A stretch of 38,896 nucleotides of DNA, taken from Candidatus Troglogloeales bacterium (lineage in GTDB: Bacteria > Nitrospirota > Nitrospiria > SBBL01 > SBBA01). The stretch covers positions 1 to 38,896 of the forward strand of contig SBBA01000010.1 of the NCBI GenBank assembly GCA_005239925.1. The letters run 5' to 3'. This document shows, one piece after another, positions 1 to 8,136 of this stretch (position 1 is its first letter; every line of letters starts with the position of its first letter). Position numbers and translations under genes: made by a program. The notes beneath the pieces are model-generated. The model was not told the origin of the DNA and did no database searches. It was given only the letters and a program-made list of their open reading frames with translations.

Positions 1-121
1 CAATGCGAAGATGGAAGTAACGTTGATTGGGCCGATTGCAATGGCCGAGGGTTTACGGTTTGCCATTCGCGAGGGGGGCCGCACCGTGGGTGCGGGAGTC
101 ATCTCCAAAATTATTAAATAG
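1..121 (+). CDS. tuf: Elongation factor Tu, C-terminal end (partial)
   Basis: The reading frame from base 2 gives the last 39 residues of EF-Tu domain 3, including [17 protein letters not shown] and the lysine-rich tail ending IIK, then TAG at 119-121. EF-Tu delivers aminoacyl-tRNA to the ribosome in the cytoplasm. The gene enters from the left edge, so its start is not visible. It is followed by rpmG, tRNA-Trp, secE and nusG, a common order in bacteria. Identification is by direct recognition of this highly conserved C terminus. Confidence 0.97.
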   Translation, partial: NAKMEVTLIGPIAMAEGLRFAIREGGRTVGAGVISKIIK

Positions 122-123
122 GC

Positions 124-237
124 GTAGGGGCGAAAAACCTTTCGCCCTTCCTTCTTCTTTGCGGGGGGGGCGGTTCTGTCCATGTGGTTTAAAAGGTAAG
201 GGTGAAAGGGTAAGGGCGAAGGGTTTTTCGCCCCTAC
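124..237. repeat. Long inverted repeat between tuf and rpmG
   Basis: Arms at 124-149 and 212-237 are 26 bases each and complementary at all but one position (outer ends GTAGGGGCG and CGCCCCTAC), with a 62-base loop. It starts 3 bases after the tuf stop and ends just before the rpmG ribosome binding site. There is no U-tract, so it is not a classical terminator. It looks like a small palindromic intergenic repeat (MITE- or REP-like) or a strong RNA hairpin between two co-directional genes. Confidence 0.8.
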
Positions 238-253
238 GGGAGAGATATAACAC

Positions 254-403
254 ATGCGTGAAGTTATTTCGATGGTTTGTTCGGAGTGTAAAGAAAGAAA
301 TTATTCTACGACGAAGAATAAGAAGAACGATCCGGGGCGTTTGGAGCTGAAAAAATTTTGCAGCCGTTGTCGGAAGCAGACAACTCATAAGGAGGATAAA
401 TAG
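254..403 (+). CDS. rpmG: 50S ribosomal protein L33
   Basis: A 49-residue basic protein starting [12 protein letters not shown]. It is the zinc-binding (C+) form of L33, with two Cys pairs, CSEC (C9, C12) and CSRC (C35, C38). The ATG at 254 follows a GGGAGAG ribosome binding site directly after the long inverted repeat. L33 is a small protein of the large ribosomal subunit near the E site. Position between tuf and tRNA-Trp/secE is typical. Length matches the family. Confidence 0.95.
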   Translation: MREVISMVCSECKERNYSTTKNKKNDPGRLELKKFCSRCRKQTTHKEDK

Positions 404-452
404 GGGCGAAGGTAAGCCCCTGTGATGGGTGGATTTGTTTAGGGACGCCCTT

Positions 453-527
453 AGGCCAGTAGCTCCAATTGGTTAGAGCGGCGGTCTCCAAAACCGCATG
501 CTGGGGGTTCGAGTCCCTCCTGGCCTG
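453..527 (+). tRNA. trnW: tRNA-Trp (anticodon CCA)
   Basis: Full cloverleaf: acceptor stem AGGCCAG (453-459) with CTGGCCT (520-526), discriminator G527, D-stem GCTC/GAGC, anticodon stem GCGGT/ACCGC with loop CTCCAAA (CCA at 488-490), T-loop TTCGAGT. The 3' CCA is not encoded. Location between rpmG and secE is the usual place for this tRNA in many bacteria. Confidence 0.96.
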
Positions 528-629
528 GGGGAGTGATGAGAAGAGCCAGTGAGCGAATGCGAGCGTTGAGGGGGAGGCTCCATCCGGCTTTGCCGGTGGA
601 GGGGGCGACGCGAGCCCCTGTGATGAATC
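528..629. other. Spacer between tRNA-Trp and its partial copy
   Basis: This 102-base stretch holds no gene. It contains the hairpin CCGGC-TTT-GCCGG (near 586-598) without a U-tract. GCCAGTG, GCGAA and GAGC occur in the same order as in repeat R1 copy A (1986 onward), so it may be a worn R1 fragment; that resemblance is weak. Confidence 0.4.
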
Positions 630-677
630 GGCGGTCTCCAAAACCGCATGCTGGGGGTTCGAGTCCCTCCTGGCCTG
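630..677 (+). pseudogene. Duplicated 3' part of tRNA-Trp
   Basis: Bases 630-677 repeat 480-527 exactly (48 bases: anticodon arm, variable region, T arm, 3' acceptor strand and discriminator). The 5' part of the tRNA is absent, so no cloverleaf can form. A further match upstream, AGCCCCTGTGATG at 415-427 and 613-625, shows that flanking sequence was copied too and that the 5' tRNA part was then lost. Alternatively this is an attachment-site scar, since integrases often duplicate tRNA 3' ends. No integrase gene is present. Confidence 0.9.
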
Positions 678-693
678 CCCCCTGAGCAGGGGG
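678..693. other. GC-rich hairpin upstream of secE
   Basis: CCCCCT-GAGC-AGGGGG is a perfect 6-base-pair stem directly after the duplicated tRNA end. It resembles the hairpin after rpoC at 12318-12343 (both have CTGCCCCCTGA and CAGGGGG). No U-run follows, so a role in termination is uncertain; it may mark a processing point between the tRNA and secE. Confidence 0.5.
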
Positions 694-764
694 TGGCAGC
701 AAGACGACCCGTTGGATCGTCTAAGAGAATAGGGGCGTGGAGGCAGTTTTCTGTTGGTGAAGCT

Positions 765-962
765 ATGAAGCGTTGGCGTTGGGTGCAGGCGATCATCGAG
801 TTTTTAAACGAGGTCAAGGCGGAAATGGTGAAGGTTTCCTATCCCACCAAGAATGAGGTCATCGGCTCCACCACCGTTGTTATCCTGCTAACGATTATCG
901 TCTCGCTGTTTTTATCTCTTATGGATGCAGCTTTGGTTCGATTGCTTCGTTGGGTGGTTTAG
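765..962 (+). CDS. secE: Preprotein translocase subunit SecE
   Basis: A 65-residue protein starting MKRWRWVQ. It has the short SecE layout: an amphipathic helix with the conserved EVKAEMVKVSYPTKNEV motif, then one membrane helix at about residues 35-60 (VILLTIIVSLFLSL). SecE clamps SecY in the inner-membrane translocon. Start at ATG 765 follows GGTGAAG; an upstream in-frame extension to 648 reads through the tRNA copy and is not real. It lies 27 bases before nusG, the classic secE-nusG pair. Confidence 0.95.
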   Translation: MKRWRWVQAIIEFLNEVKAEMVKVSYPTKNEVIGSTTVVILLTIIVSLFLSLMDAALVRLLRWVV

Positions 963-989
963 GAAAGGGTATAAAAAAGATTGGGAAAT

Positions 990-1520
990 ATGGATAAAAG
1001 CTGGTATGTGATTCACACCTATTCCGGGTTTGAAAATCGGGTTCGGGAAGCCTTGGAAGAGAAGGTAAGAACACTTGGGTTGAATAATCGGGTGGGTAAG
1101 ATACTGGTTCCAACGGAAGAGGTGGTTCGGATTAAAGACGGAAAGCGGCATGTCCTTACCAAGAAGTTTTTTCCTGGTTATGTGCTTATAGAGATGTCGA
1201 TTGATGACCAGTTGCAACAACTGGTTAAAGGGACACCCAAGGTGACCGGCTTTCTTGGAGATGGTGTAGACCCAACGCCCCTTTCACAAGGGGAGGTAGA
1301 TCTTCTCATAAAACAAATGGATGAGGGGGTTTCTCCCTCTCGCGAGAAAAATCAGTTTGATAATGGTGACGCGGTGCGAATTACCGATGGCCCCTTCCTT
1401 GGCTTTAATGGCGTAGTGGAAGAGGTGCATCCCGAACAAAGTAAGATGAAGGTGTTGGTCTCTATTTTTGGTCGCTCCACACCGGTGGAGCTTAATTTCC
1501 TTCAGGTCGAAAAGGTATAA
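990..1520 (+). CDS. nusG: Transcription termination/antitermination protein NusG
   Basis: 176 residues from ATG 990 ([18 protein letters not shown]). The NGN domain fills the first ~115 residues ([22 protein letters not shown]), and the KOW domain starts near residue 122 ([21 protein letters not shown]). NusG binds RNA polymerase and links it to Rho and to ribosomal S10. An in-frame TTG at 981 would add three residues; ATG is preferred. It ends 3 bases before rplK. Confidence 0.95.
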   Translation: MDKSWYVIHTYSGFENRVREALEEKVRTLGLNNRVGKILVPTEEVVRIKDGKRHVLTKKFFPGYVLIEMSIDDQLQQLVKGTPKVTGFLGDGVDPTPLSQGEVDLLIKQMDEGVSPSREKNQFDNGDAVRITDGPFLGFNGVVEEVHPEQSKMKVLVSIFGRSTPVELNFLQVEKV

Positions 1521-1523
1521 ATA

Positions 1524-1946
1524 ATGGCAAAAGAAATTAAATCGGTCATTAAACTTCAAGTGGTGGCTGGAAAGGCGAATCCTGCCCCTCCGGTTGGCCC
1601 AGCATTAGGACAGCACGGCGTCAACATTATGGAATTTTGCAAGGCCTTTAATGCAAAAACGGCCGGGCAGGAGGAGATGAATCTCCCCACCCTGATTACG
1701 GTCTATACCGATCGCTCATTTACCTTTGTTATTAAGTCGCCTCCCGCAGCCGATCTTCTGAAAAAAGCGGCCAAGGTCGCTAAAGGGGCCCCGGCACCGA
1801 ATAAGGCTAAGGTGGGCACGGTCACTTTGGCGCAGGTGCAGGACATTGCCAGGATCAAAATGGCAGATTTGAATGCCGTTGACTTGAATGGGGCCGCGGA
1901 GATTATCAAGGGAACAGCCCGCAGCATGGGAATACAAGTAGAATAG
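1524..1946 (+). CDS. rplK: 50S ribosomal protein L11
   Basis: 140 residues with the L11 signatures [17 protein letters not shown] near the N terminus and KIKMADLNA-type rRNA-binding sequence at the C terminus ([20 protein letters not shown]). L11 binds 23S rRNA in the GTPase centre and is needed for RelA activation. Normal length. The stop at 1944-1946 is immediately followed by repeat R1 copy A, which separates rplK from rplA; in most bacteria the two are nearly adjacent. Confidence 0.97.
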   Translation: MAKEIKSVIKLQVVAGKANPAPPVGPALGQHGVNIMEFCKAFNAKTAGQEEMNLPTLITVYTDRSFTFVIKSPPAADLLKKAAKVAKGAPAPNKAKVGTVTLAQVQDIARIKMADLNAVDLNGAAEIIKGTARSMGIQVE

Positions 1947-2094
1947 GTCGGGACGCCGACTGCGTCCGCCGACGGGCGGAGCCGCCAGTGGAAGCGAACG
2001 GAGCCCTCCCGTTGGTCGGCACGCCGACTGCGGTCGGTCTGGGCTTGTCGATGTCGTTACACGAAAATTATTTGCGCAAGATAACGTAGATATT
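1947..2094 (+). repeat. Intercistronic repeat R1, copy A (rplK/rplA)
   Basis: Begins at the first base after the rplK stop with GGTCGGGACGCCGACTGCG (counting the last stop base), an extra unit also found at 20102-20120, then continues with TCCGCCGACGGGCGG as in copy C. Stem 1 is CCGACGGG (1969-1976) with CCCGTTGG (2008-2015). Stem 2 is GTCGG-CACG-CCGAC (2015-2028). The box TTACACGAAAATTAT is shared with copies B and C. Stem 3 is ATTTGCG (2070-2076) with CGTAGAT (2085-2091), which pairs fully using two G-U pairs. It ends about 20 bases before rplA. Confidence 0.85.
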
Positions 2095-2114
2095 AAGGAT
2101 GGAAAAGTCTAGGT

Positions 2115-2804
2115 ATGAATAAAAAATATAAAATAGCGGCAGCGAAGGTGACGAAGGAAAGCTATACGTTGGAAGAGGCATTTCAGTTGGTTAAAGAAAC
2201 CGCCTATGCCAAGTTTGACGAGGCGGTTGATTTGGCCGTTCGTTTGGGCGTGGACACGCGGCATTCCGATCAAATGGTTCGGGGCGCGGCGGTCTTGCCG
2301 CATGGCACCGGGAAGAAAATTCGTATTCTTGTTTTTGCAAAAGGTGAAAAGGAAAAAGAGGCCGTGGATGCAGGCGCCGACATGGTGGGGTTGGAGTCCT
2401 ACATTGACAAAATCAATAAGGGATGGCTTGAGTTTGATGTTGCTGTTGCCACGCCGGATGTGATGGCATCGGTGGGTAAGCTGGGTAAGGTGCTCGGCCC
2501 TCGCGGTAAAATGCCCAACCCCAAAACAGGGACGGTTACCTTTGATCTGGCTGGGGCGATTCGCGAAATTCGGCAGGGACGCGTCGAGTACCGTGTCGAA
2601 AAGGGCGGTATTTTTCATGGATCCATTGGCCGAGTGTCTTTTACCAAAGAGCAGCTTTTTGATAATGCAAAGGCGGTGATTGACGCGATTATGGGGGCGA
2701 GACCCGCTTCGGTCAAGGGACAGTATCTATTGGGGATTTCCGTGTCATCAACGATGGGGCCGGGGATCTGTGTTGATATTAATAGTGTTGGTCGTGCAAG
2801 GTAA
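2115..2804 (+). CDS. rplA: 50S ribosomal protein L1
   Basis: 229 residues. Signatures include [28 protein letters not shown] and the C-terminal [12 protein letters not shown]1 forms the mobile L1 stalk and in many bacteria represses its own rplK-rplA mRNA by binding near the operon start. Here repeat R1 copy A sits in the 168-base gap between rplK and rplA, so coupling between the two genes may differ from the standard arrangement. ATG 2115 has a weak ribosome binding site (GGATGGAAAAG further upstream). Confidence 0.97.
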   Translation: MNKKYKIAAAKVTKESYTLEEAFQLVKETAYAKFDEAVDLAVRLGVDTRHSDQMVRGAAVLPHGTGKKIRILVFAKGEKEKEAVDAGADMVGLESYIDKINKGWLEFDVAVATPDVMASVGKLGKVLGPRGKMPNPKTGTVTFDLAGAIREIRQGRVEYRVEKGGIFHGSIGRVSFTKEQLFDNAKAVIDAIMGARPASVKGQYLLGISVSSTMGPGICVDINSVGRAR

Positions 2805-2810
2805 AATAAA

Positions 2811-3338
2811 ATGAAAAGACAGGAAAAAGAAGTCGTTGTAGCCAAAATGCACGAGCGGTTTAGTGCAGCAAAGGTCTCTATCCTGACCGATTATTCCGGC
2901 ATGACGGTGGCGGAGGTTCAGGCCGTTAAGAATACACTTCGCAAGGTAAAGGGTGAGTTTAGGGTGGTGAAGAATCGCCTTGCCATGCGGGCGGCGAAGG
3001 GCACGCCCCTTGAAAAGGTAAGTAGCCATTTTAAAGGCCCCGTCGCTCTGACGCTGGGGTTTGGCGATGTGGTGCCGCCGGTTAAGGCACTGGATGGTTT
3101 GCTTGGTGAGCAGAAGAAATTAAAGGTCAAGGTCGGTGTTATTGATGGCCAGGTGGTGGACCTTGCCGGATTTAGGGCCGTGGCAAAGTTGCCCGGCAAA
3201 GAGGTGTTGTTGGGTCAGTTGGTCGTTCGTATGAAATCGCCCCTTTACGGTTTTGCCGGTGCCTTGGGGGGTATTTTAAGTAAAATGGTTCGTGTGCTTG
3301 ATGCAGTCAAGACGGCGCGCGAGTCATCGGCGAAATAG
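2811..3338 (+). CDS. rplJ: 50S ribosomal protein L10
   Basis: 175 residues. N-terminal rRNA-binding region contains ILTDYSGMTVAEVQAVKNTLR and KNRLAMRAAKGTPLE; the C-terminal helix that holds the L7/L12 dimers follows. It starts 6 bases after rplA. L10 is the base of the L7/L12 stalk and commonly represses rplJL translation. Normal length and order (rplJ-rplL-rpoB-rpoC). Confidence 0.96.
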   Translation: MKRQEKEVVVAKMHERFSAAKVSILTDYSGMTVAEVQAVKNTLRKVKGEFRVVKNRLAMRAAKGTPLEKVSSHFKGPVALTLGFGDVVPPVKALDGLLGEQKKLKVKVGVIDGQVVDLAGFRAVAKLPGKEVLLGQLVVRMKSPLYGFAGALGGILSKMVRVLDAVKTARESSAK

Positions 3339-3377
3339 GGGTTAATTAACAATAATTAACAAACAAGGAGAAAACAA

Positions 3378-3791
3378 ATGGGACAAGCAGCGACAGAAGA
3401 GATGGAATTAACTAACGATCAGATCGTGGCCGCAATCGAAAAGATGCCGGTCCTTCAACTTTCAGAATTAATCAAAACGGTCGAAACCCGTTTTGGTGTG
3501 AGCGCGGCAGCGCCGATGGCGGTTGCAGCCGTGGCGGGTGCTCCTGCAGCAGCGGCGAGCGCCCCTGCGGCAGAGGAGAAAACGGCCTTTAGTGTTGTTT
3601 TAGCCAGCGCCGGGGATAAGAAGATTCAGGTCATTAAGGTGGTTCGTGAGTTAACGAATCTTGGATTAAAAGAGGCCAAAGACCTGGTTGAGGCGGCTCC
3701 CAAAGAGGTGAAGGGTGGTGTGCCAAAAGAAGAGGCCGAAACCATGAAGAAAAAACTGGAAGAAGCCGGCGGCAAAGTGGAGATCAAGTAG
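3378..3791 (+). CDS. rplL: 50S ribosomal protein L7/L12
   Basis: 137 residues. N-terminal dimerisation domain ([19 protein letters not shown]), Ala-rich flexible hinge about residues 45-66, C-terminal domain with [21 protein letters not shown]-type sequence and the factor-binding helix [11 protein letters not shown]. The N terminus is about ten residues longer than typical (MGQAATEEM). A strong AAGGAG ribosome binding site lies 7 bases before ATG 3378, fitting the need for several copies per ribosome. Confidence 0.97.
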   Translation: MGQAATEEMELTNDQIVAAIEKMPVLQLSELIKTVETRFGVSAAAPMAVAAVAGAPAAAASAPAAEEKTAFSVVLASAGDKKIQVIKVVRELTNLGLKEAKDLVEAAPKEVKGGVPKEEAETMKKKLEEAGGKVEIK

Positions 3792-3812
3792 GGGTGACCC
3801 GGTGGGTCGCCC
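3792..3812 (+). terminator. Hairpin after rplL, possible rplL-rpoB attenuator
   Basis: GGGTGACCC (3792-3800) pairs with GGGTCGCCC (3804-3812) with one mismatch and a three-base loop, starting one base after the rplL stop. GTGTGTTT follows, only a weak U-tract. Many bacteria reduce rpoBC transcription relative to rplJL by partial termination or RNase processing here; that role is inferred. Confidence 0.5.
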
Positions 3813-3840
3813 GTGTGTTTGGCAAGGCTACGGCAAAGTT

Positions 3841-3923
3841 CGTCCGGCATGTTTCTAGCCGGAATCCGGGGCTGAGCCATCGCAGACAACCCTGGATTCC
3901 GGCTTAAACATTGCCGGAATGAC
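3841..3923. repeat. Repeat R2 copy between rplL and rpoB
   Basis: Contains CTGGATTCCGG, TTAAACATTGCCGGAATGAC (3904-3923) and a diverged inverse arm TAGCCGGAATCCGG upstream. The same sequence recurs at 20032-20129, 33691-33728 and 37046-37136. It belongs to the widespread class of small bacterial palindromic repeats with GTCATTCC ends. It lies in the 159-base rplL-rpoB gap. Confidence 0.8.
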
Positions 3924-3950
3924 ACATATAATCAAACATAGAGGGGAAGT

Positions 3951-6900
3951 GTGAAAAATCAGACCAATAGCATAAGACAAAGAAAAGATTTTTGTAAGAG
4001 CGGGATCAAGGTTGAGATTCCCGATCTTATTGAAATTCAAAAAAGCTCGTACGAGCGTTTTCATCAGCGGGACGTTCCCCCATCCATGCGAAAGGACATC
4101 GGGCTGCAATCAGTTTTCACGTCAATCTTTCCAATGGCCGATTATAACGAGATGGCGGTCATCGAGTTTATCAACTATTCTATTGGCACACCCAAATATG
4201 ATGTTCATGAATGCCTCGAACGGGGCATGACCTATGCTTCGCCATTAAAAATACAAGTTCGCTTGATCCTCTTTGAAAAAGAAGGAAAGACCAAGAAGGT
4301 TCGGGATATTCGGGAGCAGGAGGTCTATTTAGGTGAGCTTCCCCTGATGACCGAGAATGGCACCTTTATCGTAAATGGGACGGAACGGGTGGTGGTTAGT
4401 CAGCTTCAGCGTTCCCCCGGCGCCGTATTTGGTCATGACAAAGGAAAGACACATCCATCGGGAAAAGTCCTCTACTCTGCGCGCGTTATTCCCTATCGTG
4501 GCTCTTGGCTAGACATCGATTTTGATTCGAAGGATATTATCTACGCGCGAATTGATCGAAGAAGGAAACTGCCGGTCACCGTTCTCTTGGCTGCCTTTGC
4601 TACCGAGCAGGAGTCACAGCAGGGGAAGAAATATGTTATGCAGACCGTCTCCGGCCCTGTTGAGGCCAGCGGGATCGAAGAGCTTCTCTTAAAGCTGTTC
4701 TACCCAGTTGAGAGAATTGGGATTACAGAGGGTCTCTTTTCCAGAATATTAGACCCCAAGATACACGGTGGAACAGGTATGCTGGCGCCGGCTACCTTCA
4801 AAGATAAAATGAAGGAGCCGATCGTTAAGGAGGGGGCGCGTCTTACCGCGTCCCACATTGTTAAGATGCAAGCGGCGGGGATTGATTCGATTCCCTGCTC
4901 CCGTACTGATCTGATTGGGCGGGTCGTTCTTTCCGACCTGGTTGATCCTAATACCGGTGAGGTTCTAATTGAGGGCAACCAGTCCTTGACGGATGCCCAC
5001 CTGACAAAAATTCTTTCGGCAGGTCTCCCTGAAATTTCGTTGCTTCATATTGATAGTGTTCAGTACACATCGGCCATCCGAGATACCTTGGCGGTACGCA
5101 AAATTCTCTCCCCTCAGGAAGCGATGGTCGAGATTTACAGACGACTTCGTCCCGGTGAGACGCCGACAATGGACGGCGTGAAGACCCTTTTTGAGTCCCT
5201 TTTCCTCAATCCCAAACGGTATGATCTTTATCCCGTTGGACGACTAAAACTCAATAAAAAATTGGGGCTCAATATTCCCGACTCCTGTCGCACCCTGACC
5301 CCCCAGGATATGGTGGAGGTGGTGCGTTATTTGGTGAATCTAAAGGGTGGTAAAGGAGAGATCGATGACATTGATCATTTGAGCAGTCGCCGTGTGCGGT
5401 CGGTTGGTGAACTGCTGGAGAACCAATTCCGCATGGGCCTGGTTCGCATGGAACGAACGATTAAGGAGCGTATGAGTCTCCTTAATCTCGACACGGCCCT
5501 ACCACACGACTTGATGAACGCGAAGCCGGTGATTGCGTCAATGAAGGAGTTTTTTGGAAGCAGTCAGCTTTCACAATTTATGGATCAGACCAATCCCTTA
5601 GCCGAGATTACACATAAGCGGAGGTTGTCTGCATTAGGTCCCGGTGGTCTGACACGAGATCGTGCCGGGTTTGAGGCGCGTGACGTTCATCCGTCGCATT
5701 ATGGGCGTATTTGCCCCATTGAAACACCGGAAGGGCCGAACATCGGTCTGATTACCTCTCTGGCAACCTATGCCAGGGTTAACGAGTTTGGCTTTATTGA
5801 GTCACCTTACCGGAAGGTTCAAAACGGAGTGGTGAGCGATAATGTGGAAATGATTTCTGCCTTAGATGGTGAACATTATGCCATTGCCCAAGCCAACACC
5901 CCTTTAGATGAAAAGGGGAAGATTGTGACCGATGCGGTTTCAGTGCAGTCGGGTGGTGAGTTTGTCACGGTCTCCCCGGAAGAAGTCCAATATATGGACG
6001 TCTCTCCAAAACAGATTGTGTCCGTGGCCACCTCTCTTATTCCGTTTCTGGAGCATGATGATGCCAACCGTGCCCTCATGGGTTCTAATATGCAGCGGCA
6101 GGCGGTTCCCTTACTCCGGGCAGAGGCCCCTTGGGTCGGCACCGGTATGGAAGAAGTGGTAGCAAGAAATTCGGGGTATGTGGTATTGGCGAAACGGGAT
6201 GGCGTGGTGGAGAGCGTTGATGCTACTCGGATTGTCGTGAAGGCAGACCTTTCCCGAAAAGAAAAAGAAAAGGCAAGCAATGCCCCTGAAGTGGCGCTAG
6301 ATGTTTATCGCCTGGTGAAGTTTCAGCGATCGAATCAGTCAACCTGCATCCACCAAAAACCGGTGGTGAGTGTTAAACAGCGTGTCACAAAAGGAGAAAT
6401 CCTTGCGGACGGCCCGGCCGTGGATCATGGCGAACTGGCCTTGGGTCAGAATGTTTTTGTCGCGTTCATGCCCTGGGAGGGATACAACTTTGAAGACGCA
6501 ATTCTACTTTCGGAGCGGTTGGTGAAAGAGGACAGTTTCACGTCTATTCATATTGAAGAGTTTGATCTGGAGTCTCGCGAGACGAAGCTGGGAAAAGAAG
6601 AGATTACGCGGGATATTCCCAATGTCAGTGAAGAGGCGCTGGCCAATCTGGATGAGTCGGGGATTGTGCGCGTCGGCGCACGGGTAACCTCCGGGGATAT
6701 TCTGGTGGGCAAGGTGGTTCCCAAGGGGGAGACGCAGCTTACGCCTGAAGAGAAGTTATTGCGGGCCATTTTCGGAGAAAAGGCAGGCGATTTTAAAGAC
6801 GCGTCACTCTATGTTCCTCCGGGTGTGGAAGGTATCGTGGTTGATGTAAAAATATTCTCCAGAAAATCGGTTGATAAGGAGCAAGAGGGGGATGCCCGTA

Positions 6901-7988
6901 CTCTCAATAGTGAGGAGTCGGCCCGTCTGCAACGCAATCACCGTGACGAGCTTCGTATCATCGAGGAGGAGCGGTACAAGAAGATACGAAAGCTGTTGCT
7001 GGGGAATGCGATTGGGAGTGACCTTGTTAATCAGGAGACCGGTGAGATCATCTTAAAAAAGAAAAAAAAGATGACCAAGGAGATTCTGGATGAACTCTCT
7101 GACGAAACCCTGAAGGGCCTGGTGCTCAATGATCCTGCTGAGCAGGAAAAGATCAATCGGTTGGAGGCCTTTACAAAAGAACAGATTGATATTCTCCAGA
7201 CGATCTATGATGGAAAGATTGGGCGTCTGAGACGCGGAGATGAACTTCCGACCGGTGTCATTAAATGGGTGAAGGTCTTTATTGCCATGAAGCGTAAGGT
7301 GCAGGTGGGCGACAAAATGGCAGGTCGCCATGGGAACAAGGGCGTGGTCTCACGGGTGCTGCCCGAAGAGGACATGCCTTATCTGGCCGATGGAACGCCG
7401 GTGGATGTGGTGCTTAACCCCTTGGGGGTACCTTCTCGTATGAACGTTGGGCAGATTCTGGAAACCCACTTGGGTTGGGCCGCGAAGGCCTTGGGTCTTC
7501 ATGTTGCGACACCAATCTTTGAGGGCGCCAACGAAAAGGAGATCAAGCAAATGTTGCATGAGGCGGGGCTTCCTTCCTCCGGTCAAACAACGCTCTATGA
7601 CGGCAAGACGGGCGAGGCATTTCGTAGTGACGTGACCGTGGGGCAGATGTATGTGATGAAGTTACACCATTTGGTTGACGATAAGATTCATGCCCGTTCC
7701 AATGGGCCGTATTCACTGGTGACGCAGCAGCCGTTGGGTGGAAAGGCCCAGTTTGGCGGACAGCGTCTCGGAGAGATGGAGGTCTGGGCGCTTCAGTCGT
7801 ATGGCGCTGCCGCAACGTTGCAGGAGTTTCTGACTGTTAAATCGGACGACGTTGCAGGCCGATCCCGCATTTATGAGGCGATTGTTAAAGGCGAGCCGTT
7901 CCTGGAATCGGGGCTTCCCGAATCGTTTAATGTGTTGGTTAAAGAGCTTCAAAGTTTGGCACTCGACGTGGAGTTAATCAAATCATAA
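3951..7988 (+). CDS. rpoB: DNA-directed RNA polymerase beta subunit
   Basis: 1345 residues, normal for beta. Start is GTG 3951 after GAGGGGAAG. Rifampicin-region motif [10 protein letters not shown] is at residues 537-546, followed by [20 protein letters not shown]; then [20 protein letters not shown] and, near the C terminus, [19 protein letters not shown]. It forms one jaw of the polymerase active cleft. The classic rifampicin-contact residues (equivalents of E. coli D516, H526 and S531) are the sensitive type. The stop codon abuts repeat R1 copy B. Confidence 0.98.
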   Translation: MKNQTNSIRQRKDFCKSGIKVEIPDLIEIQKSSYERFHQRDVPPSMRKDIGLQSVFTSIFPMADYNEMAVIEFINYSIGTPKYDVHECLERGMTYASPLKIQVRLILFEKEGKTKKVRDIREQEVYLGELPLMTENGTFIVNGTERVVVSQLQRSPGAVFGHDKGKTHPSGKVLYSARVIPYRGSWLDIDFDSKDIIYARIDRRRKLPVTVLLAAFATEQESQQGKKYVMQTVSGPVEASGIEELLLKLFYPVERIGITEGLFSRILDPKIHGGTGMLAPATFKDKMKEPIVKEGARLTASHIVKMQAAGIDSIPCSRTDLIGRVVLSDLVDPNTGEVLIEGNQSLTDAHLTKILSAGLPEISLLHIDSVQYTSAIRDTLAVRKILSPQEAMVEIYRRLRPGETPTMDGVKTLFESLFLNPKRYDLYPVGRLKLNKKLGLNIPDSCRTLTPQDMVEVVRYLVNLKGGKGEIDDIDHLSSRRVRSVGELLENQFRMGLVRMERTIKERMSLLNLDTALPHDLMNAKPVIASMKEFFGSSQLSQFMDQTNPLAEITHKRRLSALGPGGLTRDRAGFEARDVHPSHYGRICPIETPEGPNIGLITSLATYARVNEFGFIESPYRKVQNGVVSDNVEMISALDGEHYAIAQANTPLDEKGKIVTDAVSVQSGGEFVTVSPEEVQYMDVSPKQIVSVATSLIPFLEHDDANRALMGSNMQRQAVPLLRAEAPWVGTGMEEVVARNSGYVVLAKRDGVVESVDATRIVVKADLSRKEKEKASNAPEVALDVYRLVKFQRSNQSTCIHQKPVVSVKQRVTKGEILADGPAVDHGELALGQNVFVAFMPWEGYNFEDAILLSERLVKEDSFTSIHIEEFDLESRETKLGKEEITRDIPNVSEEALANLDESGIVRVGARVTSGDILVGKVVPKGETQLTPEEKLLRAIFGEKAGDFKDASLYVPPGVEGIVVDVKIFSRKSVDKEQEGDARTLNSEESARLQRNHRDELRIIEEERYKKIRKLLLGNAIGSDLVNQETGEIILKKKKKMTKEILDELSDETLKGLVLNDPAEQEKINRLEAFTKEQIDILQTIYDGKIGRLRRGDELPTGVIKWVKVFIAMKRKVQVGDKMAGRHGNKGVVSRVLPEEDMPYLADGTPVDVVLNPLGVPSRMNVGQILETHLGWAAKALGLHVATPIFEGANEKEIKQMLHEAGLPSSGQTTLYDGKTGEAFRSDVTVGQMYVMKLHHLVDDKIHARSNGPYSLVTQQPLGGKAQFGGQRLGEMEVWALQSYGAAATLQEFLTVKSDDVAGRSRIYEAIVKGEPFLESGLPESFNVLVKELQSLALDVELIKS

Positions 7989-8107
7989 TCCGTCGCGGGC
8001 GGAAGCGATCGGATCGCTCCCGTTGAGCGGAACGCCGTCTGCGGTCAACCTGGGCCTACGAATATTGTTACACGAAAATTATCTACGCAAAAAACGTAGA
8101 TGTTACC
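7989..8107 (+). repeat. Intercistronic repeat R1, copy B (rpoB/rpoC)
   Basis: Begins at the first base after the rpoB TAA (TCCGTCGCGGGCGG) and runs to ATGTTACC, 29 bases before the rpoC start. It has an inner stem AGCGAT-CGG-ATCGCT, the CTCCCGTTG core, a weak stem 2 (AGCGG-AACG-CCGTC), the shared box TTACACGAAAATTAT, and a perfect 7-base-pair stem 3, ATCTACG (8081-8087) with CGTAGAT (8095-8101), loop CAAAAAA. Orientation equals that of transcription, as in copies A and C. No U-tract follows stem 3. Confidence 0.85.
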
Positions 8108-8136
8108 AAGAAAGAATCTAATAGGAAAAGAAAAAG

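Noticed and set aside
27-350. Open frames through the tuf-rpmG inverted repeat on both strands
   Set aside because: They overlap tuf, the inverted repeat and rpmG in other frames, and their protein similarity to each other only reflects the palindrome.
306-962. Minus-strand ORFs across the tRNA-Trp region
   Set aside because: They translate the tRNA and its copy (repeated RDSNPQ/EGLEPPACGFGD-type peptides), a known artefact.
5550-5640. Rifampicin-resistance signature in rpoB
   Set aside because: The main contact residues are the sensitive type; the small differences from E. coli are common natural variation.
7989-8107. R1 terminal stem as a Rho-independent terminator
   Set aside because: No U-run follows the stem in any copy, and it lies between genes that need co-transcription (rpoB/rpoC).
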